64,000 bases of DNA from Zonotrichia leucophrys gambelii (GCF_028769735.1 NC_088171.1:71751216-71815215), one strand, 5' to 3'; shown: positions 10,181-21,693, numbered from the stretch's first letter. Notes: generated by a model from the letters alone, not told the origin. Numbers and translations: made by a program.

Positions 10181-13100
10181 CAAGCAAGGGTTTTTTTTTT
10201 TTTTATTTTGAATAACAGAGCTACTTGGGGGAGAAAGATGAAAAAAAAGAAGGGCTGGAAAGAGGTTGACAGCAGAGATGGTTTCCCAGCAAAATCCAAA
10301 TGGCCTTCTTTGAATGGCTTGTTGTTCCCTGCACTCCAAGTAGGTGCTTTGATTAACTTGCTGATAGTGCTGCTGTGGGCAAGGATAAGAAGGAGGAGAG
10401 ATGCAAGCAACTTTCCTCCTCTCTCTACATTAGGGAGACATTTTTGAAAATCCTTAAAGAGTTTCTTAGGAGAGTGACATTGCTTCCAGCATAGTTTACA
10501 GCTCAATTCAACATTTGTTATTTAATCTTATTGCAACCAAGGCTCAAACAAATAAAGCAGGTAGGCCTTTTACTTCACAGGCAAAGAAAATTTACAAATA
10601 ACTTGAGTTATTGGAATTGCTGTTGGTTATGGTTTTGTTTTGGACTAGTCTGAGTTTGTTTGTATATCTTCAAGTTGTCTAATGCATTCAAGAGCTATGT
10701 GAAAAATGATTTTTTTTCAAGATAAATATATTTTCCTCTGGGAAATTTAGAAGACCTGATGCTTAACTTCTCAATGGAAATCTTATAATGATGGACTTTT
10801 GGTCAGAATTATGTAAAAGATGGAGAAATACTTTTTTTTTGCACATTTCAACATATATTAGAAATGCTGCAGTGGTTATATAAAGAAGACAAAGGAGTGG
10901 ATGAAGAACAATTGTCAGAACTACAGTAAAAGTACCCACCAGGCAGAAATATTTAATCAGAAGTTATGAGGAGCTTGGATTACATTTAATGCATTGCGTT
11001 CAGGAAGGACGATAGCCATGGATCTGTTCCAAGCATTAAGCATCAGTATCTTCTATTTTTTTTTTTTTTAGGAGATGGGCACCTTACTGCAGATGATGCA
11101 TCAAATTATCTTTTGACCTAGACTTACATGAGTTGCCTTGCTTTAATCCTTAAGGAACAGTCAACATTAGTAGATATGGCTTTTGCAGTCTAAGCATTGC
11201 ATATATACAGTCAGAGAGGCAAAGTCTCAAAAAACCTTAAGACAAATTTATTAGTCTTATTACAGAGCATATAATCTCCTTCAGCAGAAAATGCAAAATC
11301 TCTTTTTGAGAGTCATTAAGACAATATATATTTGTCAGAGTTCTCTTTGGCTTTCTTTTTAATGTATTTTTTTCAGCTTCCCCTCCTAGATGGAAAAAAA
11401 CCCCAACAAAATATAACACAGTTTTCAGTTCATGGGCTGTGTACTACTTTGTATTTTCAAGTTCCCCCCTGCAGAACAGAGAACCATAAAACAAAGTAAT
11501 ACCTTCCCTTCTCCCTCAAGTTACTTTGTATCCTGCTGTTTCAACTAGAAGTGAAATAAATATGTAAACAAGAAAATGAAGACAGAAGGAGGAAGCACAA
11601 GACTAAACACAAGAGCTCCTTGAGCAGTTTTAACATTAACAAATGTCCAAGTTTTCATACATTATACATCAGAGTTCTTCATTGCATATCTTACTACAAT
11701 GCACTCACACAGGAAATTAGAAGGCATTGACTTTTTAGGAATGAAAATTGCTCTCTAATCCCATTAAACAGTGGGATTGAACAATGCTAATACTCAGCAG
11801 AAAAATAGTTGGAAGTGGATATAGTGCACTCCACATATCAAAATTTCTCCTGAGGAGTGTAAAAATCACTAGACAAATAACATTTCAATGGCATTAGAAT
11901 TACCATTAAAAATGTGTGTGTTGCACGTAGGTACAGTAGATTACATGAACTTCTAAATGTTGTGTAGAAACTGATCTCAATAAATGTCTGTGTAAAAATA
12001 AGTATACATCTATTTATAAAGTGCCAGCAGCAAGGGACTCTTAGAAGAGGCAGTTCTTCAAAGACACCCAGGTCCTGTGTAAGGTTAGTGCCGGCTAAAG
12101 GCACCCGAGTTAAAGTCAGTGCACTTCTCCTACCAAGCCCTCCAGTTACTACAAATTTATACAATTCCTTTGGCTACCTGTTTAAAATGCAAATCATTAT
12201 CACTAAATGTCTTTGATACTTCCTTGGTTGTCATAGGTGCAAGAAGGGGAGGAAGGAAGAAAAGCATTTCTTCTCAAATTTTCAGATCTGTCAACACATC
12301 CTTTGTAAATCTACACTGTTGGAACATTTTTAGTTAGGTCTTATCCATCACTTATTTTCCCCACCCGCTTTGGATTGTTAGTGTATGTCAGGTATCAAAT
12401 ACAAACATTTTCATGTCAAGGCTGACCATCCAAACCTGCATTGCTCAGTTAGAAAACAGGCAGCTTCCTACAGCCCGTTGAAGTCTGGCAAGGTGACTCA
12501 AGCAGTAGGAAAAAAGTGTGAAAAACCTGACTTTAGTACACTTTGGTGTAACACACATTTAAATAGTGAGAAGAGACAGGATGAGAGAGCAATGTGCCCA
12601 GCACTGTGAAGTTCTTTGGTGACACCTGTGTTTTTCACTGATCAAAGATCTTAATGAGTAAGGAAAAGTTCCTTTGGTACTTTCAGTTTCCCACTGGCTA
12701 TTCAAAGCTTGGGTTGATGATACCAACACCATGCATTTTCTGTCTGACAGACAGACCTCAAATTGGAGATTTGGGCTAGGATGGGCCCTTCAGAACAGCA
12801 ATGTTTCTCACTGCCATGTTGCCAGAATCCAGCCAGAAAGACCTGAAAGGGAGATGTAATTCTCCACCTGTCAGAAACTCTAACTGATGTGACATCTGTG
12901 GGTGGATCTGATTTTCTGCCTTTAAATCAGTGAATCAAAAGCATTTCAGGAACACAAAAAGAGGAAAGGTTTAAGGATCAGATACACCAGTACCTTGGGA
13001 ACAGTACTCAAATCCTTTAACCCCCTCTTAGGTCTGTGTACTTCTAGTGCGGAAAAAGCTTATCCATTTTGACTTCACTCAAAACATCAGTTTTGACTAA

Positions 13101-15683
13101 ATCCACAGGTGAACCTATTCCTGCCCTGATGATATTTGCCCTTTGCACATTCCTCCAGTGGTACTTTTGCACATTCTGCAATCACAGTGCTATGCAAGCT
13201 TGCTGTACCTTTGCTATCTCTTGCCTATGATAAAATCACCAGAAAAGATTAATAGGGTTGCATTTTTCAGCTCTGTCATTTCAGCACCTTTTTTAAAGGT
13301 CATTCACACATAAAAAGGAGGCAGCTGGAAAACAGTTAAGCATCTCTGACAGAATGACTTTTAGGTCAGGGGATACAGAGGGCCTCAGCTCCCGTGTCCA
13401 TCAATGGCATAAACCACTAGGTAATTTACTGATAGCCAAAACCAGTGTAATAATTCATGCATGCAAATTAAATAGAAACCAGAAGTATTTTGGAAGGAAA
13501 ACATCCTTTATTACAACACTGCACATGCCTGAGACAAAGCTGACAAGTGTCATGGCTATTTTGACCAGAGTTATGGTTAAAATATTACATTTTATGGTTT
13601 GTTGCAGATGAATAAGAAAATACTTCTAAGTGCAGTTTGATAATCAAGAAATTAGAAGAGATTTAATGGTCCTTATTTAGTCGAGTTAAGCAAAAGAAAA
13701 AAGCCCTTGAACAACTACAAACATCAGCTTGTTGTCTGTGCCTCATTAATTCCTTTCACACAGCTAGAAAGTGGGTGAAGCAAAGAAAGCATCCAGAAAC
13801 AAGTGCTTTTGTGTGAAGATTGATTTTTTTTCTTTTTTGTTTTGTTCTTAAGAATAAAATATTACTAGAATCCACGGAATCAGAATCACCAAAATTTGAA
13901 TTAACCCAACCTAGGTTTTATTCTGGAAAAGAAAAAAATCCTGCCTCCCAAAGTGAAATGCAGTGATGTGATGCAAAACGTGCAGAAAGCAGACAAGCCC
14001 CACTTCATTGTGGTAAGTGTTAACACTTTTTCCATCTTCTGAAGATCACGTTGGTGCCATTCACAAGGAAACAGCAGAAAATTGTTGAGGCGAAATATAA
14101 ATTTTGCTTCCCTCAATACTCAAGTGTCATTTACAACTATAAAGTTGACAGTGCAGCATTCCTATCTGTCAGCTGAAAGAGTTATGCCAAGTCACAGCTC
14201 CAGGGTTTAGCTTCACCTACCAACGATTCAGTGAAAATGAACGTGCCTCCTTTCCAGAAGGGCTAGCAAAATATCCTCCACGGAATGCACGTGGAGCTTT
14301 CCATCTCAAAGGCCACAGGATTTCTGAAGGCAGCAGCTTCCCTTTGACTTCATGAACCAGCCATCAAATCTGTGACTGCCTTCACATTTATAAAATTTAA
14401 GATCTCCAGAGATTTGGCAGCTCTGTTTGCAGACATGGAAAGCAGAGCATTGAGCCATATCCTTTGAGCTGCATTGTACCTGTGAGAATGATAGAGGATG
14501 GGTTGTTTGCAAGTCCTACATATGCATAGAAACGCTCTTGTACCCTTCTCTACAGCTTTTGAAATTACAACACCCCAAAAATAACATGAATTTACATCTT
14601 TCAACAGACTTATGTATTATGAAAATCTCTATATTTCTGGATTGAAGCCAGGAGATATCCATCCTAGTTATGCCATACCATGCTAGGTTCTACCTAAGGC
14701 ATCTATTTTAAAGCTTCTGCTTTTGATTCAGCACCAAAAAAATGCTTGATGGCACCTCAGTTCTTCCATCACTAGAAAGTATTGATTCAGTGCAGAAGGA
14801 GGAAGGTGAAGAAAACATTTCCCTTGAACTGTGCTTCCAAGAAGGAGTAACCTACCACGGAAGGCACATTGAGGATCTCAGAAAGATTCCTCATTCTGTG
14901 AGTGGGTATTTACAGCAAAGGTGTTGGGGCAAAACAACCATCTTGACATCCTTGCCAGATTCCGAGGGCTGGAACCTGATCTGCCCTCCCCAAACTAAAT
15001 GCCTGCTTTGGTAGCAGCAGCTCAGTTGCTCATGTAGAAATTTGTAGAGAAAAGTGCAGCAGTTAAGCAGTTCCACATCCATCTGCGTCGCAAGACAGTG
15101 ACCACAGATGAGTTTATACATCCCAAGTGATTACTACTATTAGCTATTCTAGCACATGCACTTCTCTTCCTATTTTACAGGCTTTAAGGTTTTAGGAATT
15201 CTTGTCACAGGAGCTAGTTTTACTGTAACAATTTAAAATTCTAGTTGCAAGTATGTGTTACCACTACAATATGGAAGTGGTTAATATGCAGACTTATGCA
15301 CCTGGATATTGTAGTGTGCATCCTTCATAAGGTGCTTTCACCCTGCCTGAGCACTCTGGTTGAGATTGAATCTAGCAGGACACACTATAATTAAACAAAT
15401 CTATCATTTTTGCAGTTATATTCTTAACCTACATTGAAACACAGTGTAACAGATCCTTATTATGTTCATCATTGGTTTGAAGTACAGCCAGGTTAACTCC
15501 CTGTTGCTATGCTTTTCCCCATCATTGATTTTTTTTCCCCGAGAGAAGAGAGAAACATTAAAATACAGTACTTAAATAAACCTCATGGTTTGAGTGACCA
15601 CATGGAAGGTGCTGGATTGAAGGAAGCAAAGGATAGGATGAAAATTAAGGAAAAAAGCGCATGTAACAAGTAACAGTTATAAA

Positions 15684-15724
15684 TTTGTTATATACTGATA
15701 TATATATATTTGTTATATACTGAT
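15684..15724. repeat. 16-bp direct repeat flanking a TA run
   Basis: TTTGTTATATACTGAT occurs at 15684-15699 and 15709-15724, separated by ATATATATA-type sequence. It is probably a small slippage or duplication product. Confidence 0.85.
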
Positions 15725-16120
15725 TTAAGCCACGCTAAGAAGCACTTCCAATCCTGAAATTCACTTCTTAGGTACAGCACTACTAGCAAATGCAATAATT
15801 CATGTGTCACAAAATGGACATGCAAAGGATTGAAGACATCAGCAGCCATAAATCCAGCTATACTAATAAACAAGAAAGAACATCTCCCCTGCACACACAG
15901 TTTGCTCACTCCAGACAGCAATGTGACACCTGCTCTGTGACAAAGCTCTGCAGCAGTCCCTTTATTTCAAGGCAAATGCTGCAGGTCAGCCAGTGAGCTG
16001 TTATAGCACTATAAATCTTCAGATGAGTTCATAATAATTTATCTCCTCTCTTCATGTAGAGGATGGTTCAGAAATTCCTAAGATTAAAGGCTAAGGTTTC
16101 AAAAGCCATCCTTTCCTATT

Positions 16121-16169
16121 AAAAAACAAAAAAAAAACCAAAAAACCCCCCAAAACCCCAAAAAGAAGG
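16121..16169. repeat. A-rich low-complexity tract with C runs
   Basis: Runs of A broken by CC, CCCCCC and CCCC. There are only two long C runs, too few for a canonical G-quadruplex on the opposite strand. It could be the degraded tail of a retroposed sequence, but I see no body attached to it. Confidence 0.75.
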
Positions 16170-16570
16170 ATAAAACACCCATCCCACAAGCTGAAGAGGC
16201 AAATTGAGACACTAAAATTTGAAACTCACTTCAGAGTCTGAATGCTCATGACTTCTGGAAGCATTAGCCCACTTATGAGACTCAGAATGCGTGTTTTGAA
16301 GCAGCTGATGTCACTAGTGATTTTGGAATATTTCTGCCAGGATGCTACAGTCAGCATGGCTGACTCCTGAGTCTGGTTGAGTCAGATCATGAATTGAAGT
16401 CATAGCTGTTCTTGAACTGCCCATTACAACTTGTTCTTAGGATCCCCCATGCCAAGGCACTGCTTCCAAGAAACCCTGCTACCCAAAAGCCACCAGTGTG
16501 CTACCCTTGCTCCCTCCTCAGTCCTACAACTGTGTTCATCATTGCAGAAAGGTTTTCTACCTCCAAATTG

Positions 16571-17530
16571 TAGAATCACATAATGTTTTGGATTGGCAGG
16601 AGCCTTTGAAGGTCCTCAAGTCCAACCTCCTACAATAAGCAGGGACATCTTTAACTAGATCAGATTGCTCAGAGTCCTGTCCAACCCCACCTTGAATGTT
16701 ACAAATGATGGGACTTTCAAAGCGTCTCTGGGCAGCCCGTCACAGTGCCTCACCACCTACATCATAAAAAAGTCTTTCCTCTATGTAGACTGAATCTACC
16801 CCACTTGGTTTAATACAATTACCCCTTGTCTTCTTGCAATAGGCCCCACAAAATGTCTGTTCTCCTCTGTCTTATAAGCCCCCTTTCAGTACTGAATGAA
16901 TGCAATAAGGTCTCCCCAGAGTCTTGTCAAGGATAAACAACCCCAGCTCTCTAAGCCTGTCCTTAATAGAAGAAGCGCTCCTTCCCCTGGTAATTTGTGG
17001 CCCAGTCCTGCAGGTCCATGTCTTTCCTGTGGTGGGGACCCCAGAGCTGGATGCAGTCAGCACTGCAGGTGGCTCTCCCCAGAGCAGAGGGGCTGCCTTT
17101 GACACAGCCCAGGGCACGTTTGGTTTTCTGGGCTGTAAGTGCATATTGCTGGAGGATGTCCAGCCTCTCATCCACCAGCACCCCCAAGTGCTTCTCAGCA
17201 GGGCTGCTCTTGCTCTGTTCATCCCCCAGCCTGCGTTGATACTGGGGCTTGCCTCAGCCCAGGTGTAGCACCTCTCAGTTGGCCAAGTTGAGCCTTATGA
17301 GGTTCACATGGGCAAAATCCTTGAGCTTGTCCAGGTTCCTCTGGATAGCACCCCATCCCTCAGGCATATCAACTGCACCCCTCAGCTTGGTGTCACCTGC
17401 AAGTGTGCTGAGGGTGCACTGATGCCACTACGTCATTGGTGAGGACATTAAACAGTACTGACCCAAGGCCCCTGAGGTGCCTCAATCATCAATGATCTCC
17501 ATCTGGTCATTGACTCTCCGTTCCTTGGCC
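16571..17530 (-). mobile_element. CR1 LINE, antisense, 3' portion of a split copy
   Basis: A long minus-strand CR1. On the plus strand it begins with TAGAATCACATAATGTTTTG (reverse complement of the CR1 tail) and passes through TCCAACCTCCTACAATAAGC, TCTCTGGGCAGCCCGTCACA and AAGGTCTCCCCAGAG. The reverse transcriptase ORF follows in reverse (CCACCAGCACCCCCAAGTGC, CAGCTTGGTGTCACCTGCAA). A minus-strand frame at 16963-17187 keeps LGVLVDE-like, QYALTAQKTKRALGC and IQLWGPHHRKDMDL segments of CR1 ORF2. The copy is broken at 17530 by an inserted LTR and resumes at about 18129. Confidence 0.93.
16963..17187 (-). pseudogene. CR1 reverse transcriptase fragment
   Basis: A minus-strand frame of 74 codons preserves segments typical of the C-terminal half of CR1 ORF2: GVLVDERLD near the start, QYALTAQKTKRALGC, and IQLWGPHHRKDMDL. 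The remainder is shifted out of frame. An overlapping frame (16872-17222) holds further out-of-frame pieces. It is a relic of a mobile element. Confidence 0.85.
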
Positions 17531-17625
17531 TGTTGTCTCTGCTTGGTTAGGCGTAGGATGGCCTTGGGACAGCTTGCGATCCAAAGGACGAGAGCACTCT
17601 TCAGATTTTTCGGTCTTCAATATTG

Positions 17626-17631
17626 TTTATT
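17626..17631 (-). terminator. LTR poly(A) signal AATAAA
   Basis: AATAAA on the minus strand, placed about 95 bp downstream of the LTR TATA box. It would mark the end of the R region and polyadenylation of proviral transcripts. Confidence 0.7.
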
Positions 17632-17724
17632 AATTCTTATTTACAAAGTAGTCTCTCAGCCTGACAGAGGTCTGCCCAGCAAGACAGCCATGGGCACACT
17701 GACCTCCCTCTGGGAGGTCATCTA

Positions 17725-17732
17725 TTTTTATA
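17725..17732 (-). promoter_or_regulatory. LTR TATA box
   Basis: TATAAAAA on the minus strand inside the solo LTR, correctly placed upstream of the poly(A) signal. It is the presumed retroviral promoter. Whether it is active is unknown. Confidence 0.65.
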
Positions 17733-18128
17733 CTAAAAACTACATATAAGATATTTACCTTTACCTTCCAATACCTTTTACCCTTATTAACAAGTGCAGA
17801 TTTAGCATGAACCAATCCCAAAGTGCCAGCATCACCATCAAAGATGGATGACAAGAAGAGGAGAAGGACAGGGCACGCCCTAATTCCTCCATCTTGTCTC
17901 CTATAAACCCCCCTGTATCAAAATCCCAAAGCCTGTGTTTTCACCCTGTGAATAATCAATTCCTTCATCACTTATCCCCAAGTGATCCTCCGGTCCTCAT
18001 ACAGGTGGCACATCCTGTGCAGGGTCAAAATCCAACCACCAAGCACTTCTGGCAACATTCCAGGATTTCTGAGCCCCGCAAGGGTTAGGCAGCTATGGAC
18101 ATCAGGAGTGATGTGCTGAGTTCCCACA

Positions 18129-18213
18129 ATTGACCACTACAGTCTGCATGCAAGCACCTAACCAATTCCTCATCCAGCAAACCATCTACCAAATCAATTC
18201 AGCTTCAGACACA
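18129..18213 (-). mobile_element. CR1 LINE, 5' remainder of the copy split by the LTR
   Basis: Sequence resuming after the LTR fits the same antisense CR1: ATTGACCACTAC followed by AACCAATTCCTCATCC, as expected next to the left-hand piece that ends near the TTGAC region. It fades out around 18213, the presumed 5' truncation point of the insertion. Confidence 0.75.
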
Positions 18214-20369
18214 GCAGTCTGCATGCAGACTTCATGGCTTTTTTTGTTTGTTTCTGCTGCTCCTAAATTGGAGGATTTTCAAAGCATTGGACAGCCTTGG
18301 GAGTCAGTCTCAGAGTCATTGGAAAAATGAAGATGCTATTACCAAAGTATTGGAAATGCCCTATGAATGCCTTTATAAACATAACATTCTGAGGTGAAAA
18401 TAAATGCTCTGGGTAACATCAAGAGAGGCAACACCACCAATTGCAGAAATAGTATGGCACAACTTTATTTAGCTTACAAAAATTATAATTTGATTGAATC
18501 AAAATTTCAAATCATTAAAAAGAAAAAAAAGAGAGTTTCCTCATGTCACTTAACAGATAACCAACTTTTTATGCAGCTCATTCTTTCAAAAGACCAAGGT
18601 TATCAGTTTCAGCTTTAGCTGTCTCAGTCAGATTTTAGTAGCTCACAGAACCTTCTGTGTGAAGAACTTTGCTCGGAGCTGCAGGGGATTTTACATGGAA
18701 CAAGTTTAATGTATCCTTGTGCTGCAGGTATCAAAAATGCCTCTACCTATCCCTCATTCATAAGGAAATACCAGAGGATTTGGTAAATGAACCACTAGAG
18801 CAAAGAATGTCTCACACTTATCAGATGTGCTATGATCTCTTTCAAAGGGCAGTACTAGGGCATCTTTCACCATAGACCCAGACCAGCTACTGAAATGTGG
18901 CATCCATCCTTGAAACTGATGCAGAGTTAGTCTTACATGCATCCTATTCTGAGAAAAGTGTTCTTTCTGCTCTCACATCTCTTCTTCAAGACAGAGGGAA
19001 GATGAGAAGGTAGCCTTAGTCAACAGTCTGGATCCTTGTCACCTGTCCTTTTTCTCCTTTACAAGGTCTCCCACACATACTTTTAGTTAAATGACATGAT
19101 ACATTACTCATTAAACAGCTCCAGGGTGTTATCGCATTCAGCAGAAAATATAACCATGTAAGAAAGAGACGATCAATTATGAAAAAAAAGGAAAAGACAA
19201 AGCCACTTGAACCACTTATCACAAACAGGAAGAATCGTAGACTGCTGGGTTTTGTTGCTTTCCTCAAAAGTGCTACTACTTCTTGACACTCAGTGAGAGG
19301 TCTACAACACCTCTCAGTCAGTCCTTCTTAGCACCTCCTGCATCAGGAATGATGCAGCACAGAAGCAGGTGATGGTTCAGTTGTGATTATAAACAGCTGC
19401 CCATATCAGAGACGCATGGCAAAACACCAACTTTCTGGAATTAAGGGTACAACCATAACACTTCAGTGTATGGTTTGCATTGATAAACACAAGCTTGCCT
19501 CTTTTTGGGATAAGGAGATGAGAATGCTGTCCCTTTTATGTGCAGAAAACAAGGGTTTGCTCAAATATGGTACGCCTGCCCTTTTCCATAGTGTCAAGAG
19601 GCAAGAAGTTGTGTCAAGCTTCTTGAAGATCTTACAGTGGACTGATAGGACAACTCAAGTGTGACAGCAGGATCAAACAATACTAGCATTATGAATCAAA
19701 AATTAGGTATTTGAACTACCAGGATAATACATTTCTGCCTTGGATCCTGGTCAGAAAAACTTATGCAGGTATTTGGCTTTAAGCACAGACAAAGTGCCAC
19801 TGCTTTCAATAGAGCTATTCATGTGTTTAAAGGCCTGGAGCTTTAGAGTGCTCATTCCTTGGATCTGGGATTAGCTAAAATTTATAGCACCAGTAATTCT
19901 CAAGAAAGGCACAATCACTTGCCTGGTCTTATTTATACCAACATTTCTTCCAGGTGGAGGGAATTCCTTTAGAACAGAAATTACCTCTTCTGAAAAGCCA
20001 AATGATCTTTTTCTAATACTGCAGTAGCCTGCAACCAAAATAAGTCTCTTAAAATGACAAAAGATCAGGACCACTGACATAAAATTGAATTAACATGAAT
20101 GAATATTGGCTTGCTTTCATTTCCCCACTTCTCCTCACAATGCTCCCTAATGACTAACCATTTTAAAGAATGGTTAACATTCCAAAATGCTAACAGAAAA
20201 AAAAATTACAACAAATAAAATTCAGAAACATTATTTTGCAACATAGTAAGAAGTATTCCAGTGACAAGACTACTTCGGTAGTTTTCTGCCTTATAATGTT
20301 ATCTACATCTTCACTGACATTTGTTGCTGGGGACCTAGGAAGTAAAAGGATGAAATCCTCTTTGCCTTT
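18214..20369. other. Unique noncoding DNA
   Basis: No gene or repeat is recognised. Frames are short and unremarkable. An A-rich patch lies at 18517-18532. Confidence 0.65.
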
Positions 20370-20374
20370 ATATT
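20370..20374. repeat. Target-site duplication, left copy (ATATT)
   Basis: ATATT directly precedes the LTR start TGTGGTGG and is matched exactly by ATATT at 21694-21698 directly after the LTR end. It is a 5-bp duplication made at integration. Confidence 0.85.
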
Positions 20375-20379
20375 TGTGG

Positions 20380-20428
20380 TGGTTTGACCAGGAAGAAGTG
20401 GGAATTCTGGGATGTTGTGGTCAAACCA
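20380..20428 (+). promoter_or_regulatory. Conserved inverted repeat at LTR start (copy 1)
   Basis: TGGTTTGACC at 20380-20389 pairs perfectly with GGTCAAACCA at 20419-20428, leaving a 29-nt loop. The same arms exist in the second LTR copy. The duplicated TTTGACC/GGTCAAA core could be a paired binding site, for example for nuclear-receptor-like half sites, or an RNA hairpin. This is inference. Confidence 0.6.
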
Positions 20429-20519
20429 ATGGATGTTCGGAGTTTGATATTGGCACCTGGTGTGACCAGTGCGGTTTGGACACACCTCCGAGAATACACA
20501 GGGGTTAAAAAGCAGAGCT

Positions 20520-20860
20520 TCGGCGCTGAGAGGTCTCTTGGGATGTCGAGGCGAAGAGGTCAGATCTCCCTCCCCTGTCCAGCCGCTGCTGCTGGGCGGG
20601 GGAGGGGCAGCCATGCGGTAGGCCCGGGCCTGGACAGAGATGGGGGGTGAGGAGGCCCTCGAGGATGGAAGGGTGGAGGAGCAGCCCCAAGAGACAGCCA
20701 TCGGGCAGCCATTCCCCCCCCCCAGGAGGGAGAGAGAGGAGAGCCGGCGTCTGAATGTGATAGCAGCCGGCCCAGGAGGAGAAAGGGGGGAGAAGAGTGC
20801 CGGCCGGCCGGCCGCAGAGCGCCTATGGGAGTACCGGAGTGCTCCGGGACAGACAGAGAC
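20520..20860 (+). promoter_or_regulatory. GC-rich, CpG-rich LTR core (copy 1)
   Basis: This segment is far more GC- and CpG-rich than the surrounding DNA and includes GCCGGCCGGCCGGCCG at 20799-20814. It resembles a small CpG island carried in by the LTR and may be a promoter or enhancer region of the former retrovirus. Frames found inside it on both strands are compositional. Confidence 0.5.
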
Positions 20861-21566
20861 TGGAAATTTTAACCTCTTTCTTACATGATTGGGGCCTTGT
20901 AAAAATGCTGATCCTCCTCAGAGCTGAATAAGAAGGGAGATAAGAGATGAGATGAAACAAGGACCTGGCCTGAAGGATGTGGAGACCGCTGAGTGGGGAG
21001 AGATGATTGGAGTGGCCTTTTGGCTGGACTTTTCTTGTGGCCATGGACTCAGTTTGTTCCTGTGACACAGAGACTGCACTTGGGGGGAGGCAGTGCCTCA
21101 GAACCAGGAGGGTTCATCGTGGGGACCCCTCGGCCCCAGGGGGTTGGAAAAATATGGGGGGGACAGATGTCCCAAAGCAGAGACTGTGCCTTTTTGGAGT
21201 GAGACAAGGCATCCTTAAAAGACAGCCCTAGAAGCAGCTCTAGTCCATGCACAGTGGTGAGAGCACTGAGCATGGAAGGAAAATGTCACAAAAAGACTTT
21301 TCCGGGTGGTGCCGAGTGACATTGGAAGCACACGAGGTTTCAGCGTGTTTCCAGACGAAGCCTATGGAACAAGAAAGACTCCTCTCCTCTTCATGGACTG
21401 AAGTTTGAGTATTCTAAAGGGTGGTGCCAGGCTGGGCAGTTGGTGATTTGGGAGAATGGATCGGATTGGGAAATTCTGGTGGTGGGGAGGAGGAAAGTGT
21501 TTTTTTGTAAGGTTTTCAATTTTTTTTTCCCTTATAGTTTTTTCCCTATTTTCCTGTAGATTAGGT

Positions 21567-21572
21567 AATAAA
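21567..21572 (+). terminator. LTR poly(A) signal AATAAA (copy 1)
   Basis: AATAAA within TTAGGTAATAAAGTTTTC near the 3' end of the LTR, conserved at the equivalent place in the other copy (54308-54313, minus). Confidence 0.7.
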
Positions 21573-21693
21573 GTTTTCTTTATGTTTAAGCTGGAGCCTG
21601 TTTTGCTTATTCCTGGTCACATCTCACAGCAGACACCAGGGTGAGGGCATTTTCGTGGGGGCACTGGCTCTGTGCCAGGCTCAAACCATGACA

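Larger units (their letters stand above)
10181..16570. other. Unique AT-rich noncoding DNA, no gene recognised
   Basis: No gene is recognised. Local content includes T or A runs (10191-10205, 11057-11070), a T/A patch with a 16-bp direct repeat (15684-15724), and an A-rich tract with C runs (16121-16169). The frame at 14742-15014 (90 codons, plus) and other frames have no motif I know. A pyrimidine tract followed by AG at 11056-11071 resembles a splice acceptor but is not followed by recognisable coding sequence. Confidence 0.65.
17531..18128 (-). mobile_element. Solo LTR of an endogenous retrovirus, about 600 bp
   Basis: An LTR read on the minus strand, starting TGTGGGAACTCAG at 18128 and ending GCAGAGACAACA at 17531, so it has TG...CA ends. 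In order on the minus strand it carries a TATA box (TATAAAAA, 17725-17732) and, about 95 bp further, an AATAAA poly(A) signal (17626-17631). The rest is a short downstream part. That spacing is what a U3-R-U5 layout predicts. No internal retroviral sequence adjoins it, so it is a solo LTR. It sits inside a CR1. The flanks read TTGGCC (17525-17530) and TTGACC (18130-18135), possibly a 6-bp target duplication with one change. The exact boundary is uncertain by one or two bases. Confidence 0.85.
20375..21693 (+). mobile_element. Solo LTR, 1.3-kb family, copy 1
   Basis: A 1319-bp LTR on the plus strand with TG...CA ends (TGTGGTGGTTTGACC ... CTCAAACCATGACA), flanked by a perfect 5-bp duplication (ATATT). 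The 5' part has a hairpin (20380-20389 with 20419-20428) and a GGGGTTAAAAAGCAG element near 20502-20516 that could act like a TATA box. It is followed by a CpG-rich, GC-rich core (about 20520-20860). The 3' part is AT-rich and holds AATAAA at 21567-21572, about 120 bp before the end. No retroviral genes flank it, so the provirus was reduced to one LTR by recombination. A second copy lies at 54186-55516 in the opposite orientation. The 5-bp duplication would fit an ERVL-type or related element, but the class is not certain. Confidence 0.92.

Noticed and set aside
11050..11110. T run followed by AGGAG resembling the start of an exon
   Set aside because: The open stretch after it is under 20 codons and matches nothing I know.
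16121..16169. Telomere-like or quadruplex-forming C-rich tract
   Set aside because: Only two C runs of four or more are present and no TTAGGG-type periodicity exists.
20303..20888. Frames on both strands in the GC-rich LTR core
   Set aside because: CpG- and GC-rich composition lowers stop frequency. Frames differ between the two LTR copies, and solo LTRs encode no protein.
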